Shown here: positions 1 to 11,154 of the stretch, in pieces
Layout: every line of letters begins with the position of its first letter
Position numbering within the stretch: the first letter of the stretch is position 1
Source: Bufo bufo
Lineage: Eukaryota; Chordata; Amphibia; Anura; Bufonidae
Direction of reading: 5' to 3'
Assembly (NCBI RefSeq): GCF_905171765.1
Contig: NC_053389.1
Span: 785,236,772 to 785,300,771, forward strand
DNA: 64,000 nucleotides
The notes under the pieces: generated by a model
What the model was told of the DNA's origin: nothing
Database searches by the model: none
Seen by the model: only the letters and a program-made list of their open reading frames with translations
Made by a program: the position numbers and the translations under genes

Positions 1-780
1 TTCACTGTATTATTTTCCCTTATAACATGGTTATAAGGGAAAATAATAGCATTCTGAATACAGAATGCATAGTAGAAGGTCAATATAATAAACATTGGTG
101 GCGCAATGTGCCCCCCCCCCAATATAATAAACATTGGTGGTGCAGTGTGCCCCTCCAACACTCCAGTATAATAAACATTGGTGGCGCAGTGCGCCCCCCC
201 CAACACCCCAGTATAATAAACATTGGTGGCGCAGTGCGCCCCCCATCACCCCAGTATAATAAACATTGGTGGCGCAGTGCGCCCCCCCAGTATAATAAAC
301 ATTGGTGGCGCAGTGCGCCCCCCCATCACCCCAATATAATAAACATTGGTGGCGCAGTGCGCCCCCCCATCACCCCAGTATAATAAACATTGGTGGCGCA
401 GTGGGCAGTGCCAATGAGGGTTAAAAAATAAAAAAATAATTAACTCACCTCCTCCAATTGATCGTCTCCTGTTTTTGCTTCAGGACCTGTGGTGACATCA
501 CTGTGCTCATCACATGATCCATCACCATGGTAATGGGCCATGTGATGAGCTCAGTGACATCACCACAGGTCCTGAAGAAAGAAGTAAGAACTGGAGACCG
601 GCAGTTAAGCGATCAACTGGAGGAGGTGAGTTAATTTTCTTTTATTATTTTTAACCCTCATTGGTACTTCCCACTGTGCCACCAATGTTTATTATACTGG
701 GGAAGGGGGGGGCGCACTGTGCCACCAACGTTTATTATACTGGGTGGGGGGGCGCACTGTGCCACCAACGTTTCTTATAC
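1..780. repeat. Large foldback element with minisatellite arms
   Basis: The two halves are mirror images around about position 530. The left half runs from a palindromic TTATTTTCCCTTATAAC block through a minisatellite (about 66-400, units near 45 bp built on ATAATAAACATTGGTGGCGC) and a TTAACTCACCTCCTCC motif. The right half repeats these in reverse (GGAGGAGGTGAGTTAA near 625, then inverted minisatellite units to about 780). The centre (about 481-578) is a tight hairpin around CATCACATGATCCATCACCATGG. The same building blocks occur in the foldbacks at 38460-39241 and 53866-54742, so this is probably the inner part of a related TAA-type foldback cut off by the window edge. Short open frames across the minisatellite are repeat artefacts. 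Confidence 0.75.
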
Positions 781-975
781 AAATATAGGAGGCGGGTGCT
801 GGAATCAAATAGCCGGCACCCGACCTCTGTGACAGGGAGCTGCGATCAGCTACAATTAACCCCTCAGGTACCGCACCTGAAGGGTTAACTCAACTGCAGC
901 TGATCGCAGCTCCCTGTCAAAGAGGTCGGGTGCCGGCTATTTGATTCCAGCACCCGCCTCCTGTATTTGTATTAC
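776..975. repeat. Perfect-looking long inverted repeat
   Basis: Left arm (about 776-848) and right arm (about 895-975) are reverse complements over roughly 75 bp, sharing GGAGGCGGGTGCTGGAATCA and GGGAGCTGCGATCAGCT. The loop carries TTAACCCCTCAGGTACCG and its own short inversion, CCTGAAGGGTTAA. It adjoins the foldback above and may be one more stem of the same element. No terminal target duplication was found. Confidence 0.7.
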
Positions 976-1864
976 AGGTCAGTTTTCTTCATTGGTGGCG
1001 CAGTGGCCACAGCCCCTCCCCTCCTCCTCCCATCTCTCTTCTTATTGGCAGCGGCGGGGGCAGCAGCACAGGGGGGAGGGAGAGACTCCTCCTGCGCTGC
1101 TGAGAACGATCATCTCCTGTGCCCGCCGCTGTATTGAGCAGAGCTGCGGCGGCGGGTCTAGTCGCAAATGGCGACAAGACTAAAAAGTCGCCATCTGGAG
1201 CCCTGCAGAAGAGCCGCATTAAAGTGTGTAAAGAGCCGCATGTGGCTCGCGAGCCGCGGCTTGCCGACCACTGCCCTAGCCTATTCCTGTGTGCTGGGCA
1301 ATGTTACCAAACTAAAGGGATGTTCTCATCACACCTCAGTACCTACAGCAGAAGCAGCCCAGATACAGTGTTGTTACGACAGTGGGTGTGGAACCACTGT
1401 GTCAACTAACAGATTTGAAGTTAGATAGAGGGATCTGGATCTGTAGAAGGGGAACCACCAGGCCGCTACCTCCTGAAGTAGTTTCTGTTCAAGTGACTGC
1501 TAACCCACTGGAGTCTGAAACCAGCGCAGAACACTGAGGGATCAGACAAAACGGTAGTTAGAGAGAGGCCAAGGTCAGGGCAGATAGAGCACTTGAGAAG
1601 GCAGTGAAGGGTCAATACGGAAGTAAGGCACAGGTCAGGTCAAAAAGTGGTTGGTTGGCAGATAAAATGAATACAGCACACCTTTGCAGGAGCTATCAAG
1701 TTAGGAACCTATTGCTCGGACGCAGAGTAAGATTAGATAGCTAGCCATAGGCAGGCAGAGGAGGAGAGGCCTTGCTGGCAAGCAGGCCACAGCCTGTGTG
1801 GACGGACAGAGCAACCCTGGTGGCCGAGCCCGTTGGTAAGAGGAGAGCAGGAGGTGGGTCCATG
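976..1864. other. No gene seen; unclassified sequence
   Basis: Mixed-composition DNA with only short, unrelated open frames and no recognisable protein. About 1010-1270 is GC-rich. The stretch ends at the 8-bp target duplication GGTCCATG (1857-1864) of the next element. Confidence 0.6.
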
Positions 1865-3071
1865 CACTGGTGTAACTATAGGAGTCGCAGCGGTCGCAGA
1901 GGGGCCCCCTTGCCAGTGGTGCTGTATATTTCCCATTATAAGATGCACTGCATCTTATAAAGGGAATACTAGTGAGCGCCTCCAGAACGAAAGCTCTCAC
2001 TAGTCTGCAGGAGGAGGGGGAGAGAAGCGCTGTGAGCGCTGTACAGTACTTACCCCTCCTTCTGCTCGCTCTTCCCGGGGCCTGCACTGCTGTGTTCTGG
2101 CTGCCTGCTGCGTCAGGACGTACATAGCGCACTCTGACCTGACGCTGCAGGAGGTCAGGTGACTGCAGCGCAGGACCTGAGAAAAGATGAGAGCCCAGGA
2201 GACAGCCTGACCGGAAGAGGAGCAGCACAGCAGGAGAGGTAAGTTTATTTATTTTATAGTCTGATCTGAGGTCTGATATGGGGGTCTGAAGGGTCTGATT
2301 GGGGGTCCGAAGTCTGAATGGGGGTCTGATTAGGGGTCTGAAGGGTCTGATTATGGGCCTGAAGGGTCTTATTGGGGGTCTGAAGGATCTGATTGGGGTC
2401 TAAAGGGTCTGATTGGGGGACTGAAGGGTCTGATTGGGGGTCTGAAGAGTCTGATTAGGGGTCTGAAGGGTCTGATTAGGAGCCTAAAGGGTCTGATTGG
2501 GGGTCTGAAGGGTCTTTGGGGTCTAGAGAAGTCTAATGGGGGTCTGGAGGTCTAATGGGGGTCTGATTGCGGGTCTGGAGGTCTAATGAGGGTCAGATAT
2601 GGGAGTTTGGAGGTCAAATGGGGTCTAGAGGTCTGGTCTGAGGTCTAATGGGGGTCTGGAGGTCTAATGAGGGTCTTATATGGGGGTCTTTAGGTCTAAT
2701 GGGGTCTTATCTGAGGTTTGATTTTGGGGCGGGGTCTGACATTGAGGTCTAATGAGGTCTGATATGGGGTCTGACAGAGGTCTAAAGGGGGTCTGGTCTG
2801 AGATAGGGGGGGTCTCATCTGGGGTTTGATATGGGGGGCTGATCTGAAAGGTAAGGGGGTATTTTTTTGTACTGGCACACAGTAGGACTGGAGGGAATGG
2901 GTTAGGTTGAGAATTTGTCATGGGGGTGGGGGATGTTTCAATTTTTGCCTCCGCACCAGAAAGGCTAGGGGCACCCCTGCCCCTTGTCATAAAGCACTGA
3001 GGGAAGGTGGTGGTGGAGGCCCCAAGCTGTACTCCTGCACCAGGGCCCATGTACCTTTAGCTATGCCTCTG
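1865..3071. mobile_element. hAT-type nonautonomous transposon, copy 1
   Basis: The element starts CACTGGTGTAACTATAGGAG and ends TTAGCTATGCCTCTG. It is flanked on both sides by the same 8 bp, GGTCCATG (1857-1864 and 3072-3079), the target duplication length of the hAT superfamily. Inside, about 2240-2860 is a degenerate minisatellite of GGGGTCTGAAGGGTCTGATT-like units. The second copy at 61081-62983 shares both ends, the 5' unique region and the minisatellite, but keeps about 550 bp near 62239-62790 that this copy lacks. No transposase is encoded; the 175-codon frame on the minus strand is not conserved protein-like sequence. Confidence 0.85.
2240..2860. repeat. GGGGTCTGAAGG minisatellite
   Basis: Irregular tandem array of roughly 20-bp units (GGGGTCTGAAGGGTCTGATT and variants with GGAGGTCTAATG). 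It is internal to the hAT copy. The homologous array at about 61510-62200 differs in unit order and number, so it has changed length since the copies separated. Confidence 0.85.
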
Positions 3072-3079
3072 GGTCCATG

Positions 3080-5787
3080 CCACTGTGTTACAGAAAACTA
3101 GGACTGGTGAGTGGAGCAGCTGTGGCCCGAAAAAGTGTCCAGTTTTTTACACACAGAAATTTAAATGCAGAACATAAAGTCATAAATGATGTCCTTTTGC
3201 CTACTCCACCAAGCATTAATTTTGGTTCTGAAATTGATTGACCAACAAATCTACGTTATGTCCTTCTGCTATGTACTCCATCGAACTGATCTGCTTATGT
3301 TAGGATGCAACTTTGAAACTCCAGAAAAGGCAGAGATTTCATAACAGGGGTTCTTTGTGAAGACCAAGAAGGTGTTCAGAGGTGATGAGGAGGATCCACC
3401 TTCTCTTTACCTAGCTCTTAACAGGTATGGCATACATATAAGTACAGTAGGCTGACAAAGTGTATTAGTCCCTGGACAGAGCCTTTGCATATTTAACAGG
3501 TTCTGTATAACCAACCGTTCTCAATGTAAAATTAGAGGAAGAGACAAAGATGATCTGAGAAGGTCTTATATAACACCACATTGTAAGCTCACACGGTACT
3601 TGCCCTGTAGGAGTATTGGAATTTTGGAGGGTCTAAGTGATGGACTTTCTGAAGTCTCTTTTTAGAGTTTTCTTTTATCAAAACTTTTTTTCCTTTTCAA
3701 GGCTTTTATTCTGCAGTGTGTTCTACATCTTGGCTATGGTTCAATAGCCCTATCATACTGTGTTACGATTGCTCTAACCCCTTTCATCCTTCTTGAGGAA
3801 AAGGGTGGCAGGACCGCTTTCCCTTGATTGCAAGGGTGCATTGATCCTTCCCATGGTTGCTAACCCTAGAGGTCAAAGCATTGGTCTACTAAGGTTCATA
3901 ATTACCCTAACCGTACATCCTTCCACCCATCCAAGGAAGTCTTGGTTACAAAGGGGAACTTGTGCCATCACTCCTTGGTGAAACCTGTGGAGCTGTGCAT
4001 TGGCTGACAAGGCCTATATCAGCTTCATGAGCTCCTTGTATGATTTGAAGGTCAATGGTACCATCATTTTATCTCTGCACAGTTTCCAGTGACAAGCTTC
4101 TAGAACCCAATCATTAGGGTTCTTGTACCATGTGCATTGACCTGATGGTTCACTGCTAACGGGTTAATGTTATTGACAGATTTTTACTAACTATGTATTT
4201 ACTGTGGTATGCAGCTGTATTATACACTGTGTACTTAAAAAAGAGGCTGTACGTGAGAGGACATAGATAACTGACAGCCTTGGTTATGGTTGCCAGGTGG
4301 TAGGCAAGTCCTCTTCCCTGGTTGGGAGAGAAAACATGTTAGTGCATGTGTTGCTGGATTGTGCAGGGAGACACCATCCCTGTGAGATTGCACACTACCA
4401 GAAAGGCAACTGTGCCAAGGACTGACCTCTAAGGGTCACAGTTACAGCTTTGGACTTTACTGCCTGTGGTTAGGGTTAAATGCTTTTGGCACCTGCCACA
4501 CTTTTGAGAGGGACTAGCCACCGGATCTAGGACTGCGACCCGCAGTTGGGCATTGCAGATATGCTACAAGCAAAGGAGGAGCAGAAGGTGGGAGTGGTAG
4601 TGGCTCTGGCAATGACAATTGTTCACAAAAATCACAGTGGTAATCCTCATACTGATGCTTCCTAGGGCCAGGCAGTGACAGGAGGGTGTATTCTTTTTCC
4701 ATCAGCCTTGCAGATTCTGAACTTTCTAGTTCTTCTTTTTCTCTTTCTGGAGTACTTTAATGTAGCAATGGCTTTCTTTCTCTAAATGTCTCAGAGATGA
4801 TGGTTCTCTGGGACTCAGGCCTAGTTTTCTGAGGAGTAAGCACATGTACCTCCTCTCTCTTCCTCGACTAGTAAAAAACACCTCTACTGAACTCTAGGTG
4901 GACCTAAGTCCATCTCCTAGCATCCTAAAAGGGGCTGAGTCAGGATAGTTAATTCCGACCTATTCGTACAGGACTATTGAGGATATTATACAGTAAATCA
5001 GAACATTACTTTAAAGTACCAATTAACATAACAAACTATCCACCATCAAGTACACCCCAGCTATCACCAGGAAGGAACCTTAAAGCCCAGGGTGTGCCTT
5101 GAGTGGAACAAAGGGAGCGCTCCTCCATCCATTGAAGTCCAAACCTAAGGGAGTGTCAGAATAGGAGCAGCCACCCTGAGGACTACTACCAACCTCATCA
5201 CCACTGGAACCACTCTCATCCTCTCCTCACCACCAGCACACCTCCCCTCTGTGGGCCACGCTTGTTGCATATAGTCTCTGTGTAAGGCTATAGGCACTTT
5301 CTGAGTCGAATGACAAGGTTTATGGCATGTAAAACTGCCGGGTGGAGCCATCTATGTTCACTGTTGTGGTGTGACATAAATACCCAATGCAATAATACTG
5401 CACTCTCTGGGGGGTCCTTGTGATGCCAATCTAGAAAAATTTCCAGTGAAAGTTTGTCCTTAGCTTATAACTCTTGTGAATGTTTAGTCAAATTAGTGGT
5501 TAAAATCAGAACATGCTGGGACTTATAGTTCCCCAGTGTTAGGCTAGTCTCAACTATGTCAGTGTTTTCTAGAGAGTCATAATAACAGCAAGAACTAGCA
5601 GTCTCCTGTGCTCATGGTATTATCGTTACAGTTCTGAAACTCCTACACCAGGTCGCAGGGTAAAAAAAGGGAATTTTATGAATGCAGCAGATGTCAAACT
5701 GTTCTGTCTTGACAGGAATTCATCACCCAAGGCAGAGAAAAACTTAACCCGTCTTTAGCCGCATCATGTAAGGTGAATAATGTATTA
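3080..5787. other. No gene seen in 2.7 kb
   Basis: Anonymous AT-moderate sequence with no frame over about 70 codons that looks like protein, and no matching inverted ends that I could pair. It may hold old decayed repeats. It stops at the TA target site of the Tc1 element that begins at 5788. Confidence 0.5.
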
Positions 5788-6040
5788 CAGTCAGATCCAT
5801 AAATATTGGGACATTGACACAATTCTAACATCTTTGGCTCTATACACCACCACAATGGATTTGAAATGAAACGAACAAGATGTGCTTTAACTGCAGACTG
5901 TCAGCTTTAATTTGAGGGTATTTACATCCAAATCAGGTGAACGGTGTAGGAATTACAACAGATGGCATATGTGCCTCCCACTTGCTAAGGGACCAAAAGT
6001 AATGGGACAGAATAATAATCATAAATCAAACTTTCACTTT

Positions 6041-6985
6041 TTAATACTTGGTTGCAAATCCTTTGCAGTCAATTACAGCCTGAAGTCTGGAACGCATAGA
6101 CATCACCAGATGGGTTTCATCTCTGGTGATGCTCTGCCAGGCCTCTACTGCAACTGTCTTCAGTTCCTGCTTGTTCTTGGGGCATTTTCCCTTCAGTTTT
6201 GTCTTCAGCAATTGAAATGTATGCTCAATCGGATTCAGGTCAGGTGATTGACTTGGCCATTGCATAACATTCCACTTCTTTCCCTTAAAAAACTCTTTGG
6301 TTGCTTTTTCAGTATGCTTTGGGTCATTGTCCATCTGCACTGTGAAGCGCTGTCCAATGAGTTCTAAAGCATTTGGCCGAATATGAGCAGATAATATTGC
6401 CCGAAACACTTCAGAATTCATCCTGCTGCTTTTGTCAGCAGTCACATCATCAATAAATACAAGAGAACCAGTTCCATTGGCAGCCATACATGCCCACGCC
6501 ATGACACTACCACCACCATGCTTCATTGATGAGGTGGTATGCTTAGGATCATGAGCAGTTCCTTTCCTTCTCCATACTCTTCTCTTCCCATCACTCTGGT
6601 ACAAGTTGATCTTGGTCTCATCTGTCCATAGGATGTTGTTCCAGAACTGTGAAGGCTTTTTTAGATGTCGTTTGGCAAACTCTAATCTGGCCTTCCTGTT
6701 TTTGAGGCTCACCAATGGTTTACATCTTGTGGTGAACCCTGTGTATTCACTGTGGTGAAGTCTTCTCTTGATTGTTGACTTTGACACACATACACCTTCC
6801 TCCTGGAAAGTGTTCTTGATCTGGCCAACTGTTGTGAAGGGTGTTTTCTTCACCAGGGAAAGAATTCTTCGGTCATCCACCACAGTTGTTTTCAGTGGTC
6901 TTCCGGGTCTTTTGGTGTTGCTGAGCTCACAGGTGTGTTCCTTCTTTTTAAGAATGTTCCAAACAGTTGTTTTGGCCACGCCTAA
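6041..6985 (-). pseudogene. Tc1 transposase, C-terminal 314 residues
   Basis: Cut-and-paste transposase of the Tc1 group. Visible order: end of the helix-turn-helix region (AKTTVWNILKKKE), a second DNA-binding helix region (VSKSTIKRRLHHSEY), then the DDE domain. Catalytic residues are D in ILWTDETK, D in VQMDNDPKHT and E in SPDLNPIEH, with 34 residues between the last two (DD34E). The frame is open to a stop at 6041 with no internal stop or shift. The first 30 codons lie 9.4 kb away at 16358-16447 because a Ngaro element inserted after codon 30. Together the parts give 344 residues, full length for the family. The gene is inactive only through that insertion. Confidence 0.93.
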
Positions 6986-7221
6986 AGTATGGCCGGACTG
7001 GAGGGTGTAGCCTTAGGGTAGGCCAGCATGACAAGGTGGGGCAGCGGCGAGTTAGGATAGGGGGGGATAGGAGTTTTGTTTAAAAGTAGGGGCGGAGAGA
7101 AAAGAGGGGAGGTCTTTAATAGGTAGGTGAAAGGGGAGAGGGAGCCATTTTAGGATCGCAGGCAGAGGTAGAGACAGGGCAGTGTTGGAAGCAATGTGGA
7201 GATGGCTGTTTCCCCCTGCAG

Positions 7222-7605
7222 TTGTGGGGGGGCAGGCTAGAGAGACTTAGCGGGCAGCAGGACACTGGCCCCAGTGCGATTGGGGAGGCGTACCGGGTTT
7301 ATGCCGGTCAGGCTTGGTTACGATATGATGAGCAATTTCGACAGTGGAAAGCAGTGCGTCCCAATATTCGTTGGGATCACAAGGACATTGCGTTGTGGCT
7401 AAAAGTTACAGTGCAGTGGAGAACGGGTCAGTCCTTTCGGGGGGATACAGGAGGGGCTGGTCAAACCTCGTTGCATACAGCTTCAGCCAAGGGACTGTGC
7501 TTCCTGTTTAATGAGGGGGGATGAAAGTTCAGTGCGAAGTGAAATTTTAAGCATGAGTGCACTTCCTGTGGGGGAACCCACACAGAGTGAACCAGTGTTT
7601 TAGAG
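7222..7605 (+). pseudogene. Ngaro gag remnant
   Basis: The frame contains YDEQFRQWKAVRPNIRWDHK followed by DIALWLKV, a block I associate with the C-terminal part of Ngaro gag proteins. After a stop near 7521 the downstream bases still resemble a zinc-knuckle tail (FKHECTSCGGTHTE-like, about 7545-7590), so the gene is broken by stops. The start is not defined. Family assignment rests on memory of related elements and on the downstream genes. Confidence 0.6.
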
Positions 7606-7992
7606 GGGTTAGGCAAAGAGGGGGGGATGGTACTTGCTGGACGTAATGGCGCTTTTTCTAGATACAGGGAGTGCAGAATTATTAGGCAAGTTGTATTTTT
7701 GAGGATTAATTTTATTATTGAACAACAACCATGTTCTCAATGAACCCAAAAAACTTATTAATATCAAAGCTGAATATTTTTGGAAGTAGTTTTTAGTTTG
7801 TTTTTAGTTTTAGCTATTTTAGGGGGATATCTGTGTGTGCAGGTGACTATTACTGTGCATAATTATTAGGCAACTTAACAAAAAACTAATATATACCCAT
7901 TTCAATTATTTATTTTTACCAGTGAAACCAATATAACATCTCAACATTCACAAATATACATTTCTGACATTCAAAAACAAAACAAAAACAAA

Positions 7993-8118
7993 TCAGTGAC
8001 CAATATAGCCACCTTTCTTTGCAAGGACACTCAAAAGCCTGCCATCCATGGATTCTGTCAGTGTTTTGATCTGTTCACCATCAACATTGCGTGCAGCAGC
8101 AACCACAGCCTCCCAGAC
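7993..8118 (-). pseudogene. DD37E transposase, C-terminal 41 residues
   Basis: The minus strand reads VWEAVVAAARNVDGEQIKTL through to KKGGYIGH and a stop at 7993. It follows in frame from the duplicated TSLNS codons (8119-8133 copy). Joined with 10044-10934 the protein would be 338 residues, a normal length. The only visible lesion is the inserted foldback. Confidence 0.9.
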
Positions 8119-8133
8119 ACTGTTCAGAGAGGT

Positions 8134-10043
8134 GGATATGTGGAGAGAATCTCTAAATCGCACATCCTCATACCTATGCTTCTGATATACAACTGTTTTC
8201 AATTATCAGCATTTCTTATGATAAAACATGGCTATACAGCGATGCTATCAATCATTTGCTGTGCACTATAAAGAGGCAATTAGTATACAGTTTGATCAAA
8301 GCGCATAGGCCCACTTACCGCGACAAGGATGCCTCTTGTTTAAGTGGGAACCTACTCTAACCATGGCGCAGAGCCGTGCGGCGACCAACACGCCTCCACA
8401 CCGCTCCAGCAGGCAATGGGATCCAGCAGCCGCACAGCGGCCCCACTGTACAGTGAGGCCACATGGGCCCCGGGTCCCATCACTCCACCAGCACAGCACA
8501 GAAGCAGAGACGGCCGCCGTCCAGCGCCGCATGTGAACTGGTGCTAATGGCTCACCTGTTCACAGCCTCTTAGGAACTCCAACTGAGATGTGGTAGGAAT
8601 ATATAAACCCTTTGCAGACTTCTGCTAATTAAAAAGCACCTGAGCCACATGGGGAGGAGTGCTGATTCAGTAGGTTCCCACTTAAACAAGAGGCATCCTT
8701 GTCGCGGTAAGTGGGCCTATGCGCTTTGATCAAACTGTATACTAATTGCCTCTTTATAGTGCACAGCAAATGATTGATAGCATCGCTGTATAGCCATGTT
8801 TTATCATAAGAAATGCTGATAATTGAAAACAGTTGTATATCAGAAGCATAGGTATGAGGATGTGCGATTTAGAGATTCTCTCCACATATCCATACAATTT
8901 ATGCTATAAACTTCTTTTCCCCCCTCCCCTGAATCAGCACTCCTCCCCATGTGGCTCAGGTGCTTTTTAAATTAGCAGAAGTCTGCAAAGGGTTTATATA
9001 TTCCTACCACATCTCAGTTGGAGTTCCTGAGAGGCTGTGAACAGGTGAGCCATTTGCACCAGTTCACATGCGGCGCTGGACGGCGGCCGTCTCTGCTTCT
9101 GTGCCGTGCTGGTGGAGTGATGGGACCCGGGTCCCATGTGGCCTCACTGTACAGTGGGGCCGCTGTGCGGCTGCTGGATCCCATTGCCTGCTGGAGCGGT
9201 GTGGAGGCGTGTCGGTCGCCGCACGGCTCTGCGCCATGGTTAGAGTAGGTTCCCACTTAAACAAGAGGCATCCTTGTCGCGGTAAGTGGGCCTATGCGCT
9301 TTGATCAAACTGTATACTAATTGCCTCTTTATAGTGCACAGCAAATGATTGATAGCATCGCTGTATAGCCATGTTTTATCATAAGAAATGCTGATAATTG
9401 AAAACAGTTGTATATCAGAAGCATAGGTATGAGGATGTGCGATTTAGAGATTCTCTCCACATATCCATACAATTTATGCTATAAACTTCTTTTCCCCCCT
9501 CCCCTGAATCAGCACTCCTCCCCATGTGGCTCAGGTGCTTTTTAAATTAGCAGAAGTCTGCAAAGGGTTTATATATTCCTACCACATCTCAGTTGGAGTT
9601 CCTGAGAGGCTGTGAACAGGTGAGCCATTTGCACCAGTTCACATGCGGCGCTGGACGGCGGCCGTCTCTGCTTCTGTGCCGTGCTGGTGGAGTGATGGGA
9701 CCCGGGTCCCATGTGGCCTCACTGTACAGTGGGGCCGCTGTGCGGCTGCTGGATCCCATTGCCTGCTGGAGCGGTGTGGAGGCGTGTCGGTCGCCGCACG
9801 GCTCTGCGCCATGGTTAGAGTAGGTTCCCACTTAAACAAGAGGCATCCTTGTCGCGGTAAGTGGGCCTATGCGCTTTGATCAAACTGTATACTAATTGCC
9901 TCTTTATAGTGCACAGCAAATGATTGATAGCATCGCTGTATAGCCATGTTTTATCATAAGAAATGCTGATAATTGAAAACAGTTGTATATCAGAAGCATA
10001 GGTATGAGGATGTGCGATTTAGAGATTCTCTCCACATATCCAT
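8134..10043. mobile_element. Foldback insertion of 575-bp units, 15-bp TSD
   Basis: The insert begins GGATATGTGGAGAG and ends CTCTCCACATATCC, with 15 bp duplicated outside (ACTGTTCAGAGAGGT at 8119-8133 and 10044-10058). An inverted arm (8134-8670) is the reverse complement of 8929-9466. Direct units run 8671-9245, 9246-9820 and a partial 9821-10043; the first two look identical. An AT extra pair separates the right end from the duplication. The unit carries short open frames on both strands (66-80 codons) that resemble no protein. The superfamily is unknown to me; a 15-bp duplication is unusual for an element with terminal inverted repeats. Confidence 0.8.
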
Positions 10044-10934
10044 ACTGTTCAGAGAGGTGTACTGTTTTCCCTCCTTGTAAATCTCACATTTGATGATAGA
10101 CCACAGGTTCTCAATGGGGTTCAGATCAGGTGAACAAGGAGGCCATGTCATTAGATTTTCTTCTTTTATACCCTTTCTTGCCAGCCATGCTGTGGAGTAC
10201 TTGGACGCGTGTGATGGAGCATTGTCCTGCATGAAAATCATGTTTTTCTTGAAGGATGCAGACTTCTTCCTGTACCATTGCTTGAAGAAGGTGTCTTCCA
10301 GAAACTGGCAGTAGGACTGGGAGTTGAGCTTGACTCCATCCTCAACCCGAAAAGGCCCCACAAGCTCATCTTTGATGATACCAGCCCAAACCAGTACTCC
10401 ACCTCCACCTTGCTGGCGTCTGAGTCGGACTGGAGCTCTCTGCCCTTTACCAATCCAGCCACGGGCCCATCCATCTGGCCCATCAAGACTCACTCTCATT
10501 TCATCAGTCCATAAAACCTTAGAAAAATCAGTCTTGAGATATTTCTTGGCCCAGTCTTGACGTTTCAGCTTGTGTGTCTTGTTCAGTGGTGGTCGTCTTT
10601 CAGCCTTTCTTACCTTGGCCATGTCTCTGAGTATTGCACACCTTGTGCTTTTGGGCACTCCAGTGATGTTGCAGCTCTGAAATATTGCCAAACTGGTGGC
10701 AAGTGGCATCTTGGCAGCTGCACGCTTGACTTTTCTCAGTTCATGGGCAGTTATTTTGCTCCTTGGTTTTTCCACACGCTTCTTGCGACCCTGTTGACTA
10801 TTTTGAATGAAACGCTTGATTGTTCGATGATCACGCTTCAGAAGCTTTGCAATTTTAAGAGTGCTGCATCCCTCTGCAAGATATCTCACTATTTTTGACT
10901 TTTCTGAGCCTGTCAAGTCCTTCTTTTGACCCAT
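10044..10934 (-). pseudogene. DD37E transposase, N-terminal 297 residues
   Basis: Starts MGQKKDLTGSEKSKIVRYL, with two helix-turn-helix regions (about residues 10-45 and 60-110). DDE residues are D in VLWTDEMRV, D in IFMQDNAPSH and E in SPDLNPIENLW. There are 37 residues between the last two, the spacing described for TRT-type Tc1/mariner elements. The frame is open from 10934 to the serine at 10044, where the foldback interrupts it; the 20-odd codons that follow in the open frame come from the insert. The missing C-terminus is at 7993-8118. Confidence 0.92.
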
Positions 10935-11154
10935 TTTTCCAAAGGAAAGGAAGTTGCCTAATAATTATGCACACCTAATATAGGGTGTTGATGTCATTAG
11001 ACCACACCCCTTCTCATTACAGAGAGGCACATCACCTAATATGCTTAATTGGTAGTAGGCTTTCGAGCCTATACAGCTTGGAGTAAGACAACATGCATAA
11101 AGAGGATGATGTGGTCAAAATACTCATTTGCCTAATAATTCTGCACGCAGTGTA

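Larger units (their letters stand above)
7665..11152 (-). mobile_element. Tc1/mariner (DD37E) transposon, itself interrupted
   Basis: Ends are CAGGGAGTGCAGAATTATTA at 7665 and TAATAATTCTGCACGCAGTG at 11152, with TA on both sides (7663-7664, 11153-11154). Terminal repeats share GTGCAGAATTATTAGGCAA. A 1910-bp foldback plus its 15-bp duplication sits at 8134-10058; without it the element is about 1563 bp. The host Ngaro frame reads straight across the empty site (…FLD, then RYPNVG…), which confirms both boundaries. Confidence 0.93.

Noticed and set aside
27..383. 118-codon plus-strand frame with repeated YNKHWWR
   Set aside because: Translation of the 45-bp minisatellite (unit a multiple of three); no evidence of selection as protein.
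66..400. CRISPR array
   Set aside because: Units are contiguous variants of one sequence without unique spacers, and the genome is eukaryotic.
1701..2228. 175-codon minus-strand open frame in hAT copy 1
   Set aside because: It lies in noncoding transposon sequence; the counterpart at 61130-61477 is shorter and changed by indels. No protein motif.
8296..9879. Repeated 66-80-codon frames on both strands
   Set aside because: They recur because the 575-bp unit recurs. All frames are open alike on both strands and none resembles a protein.
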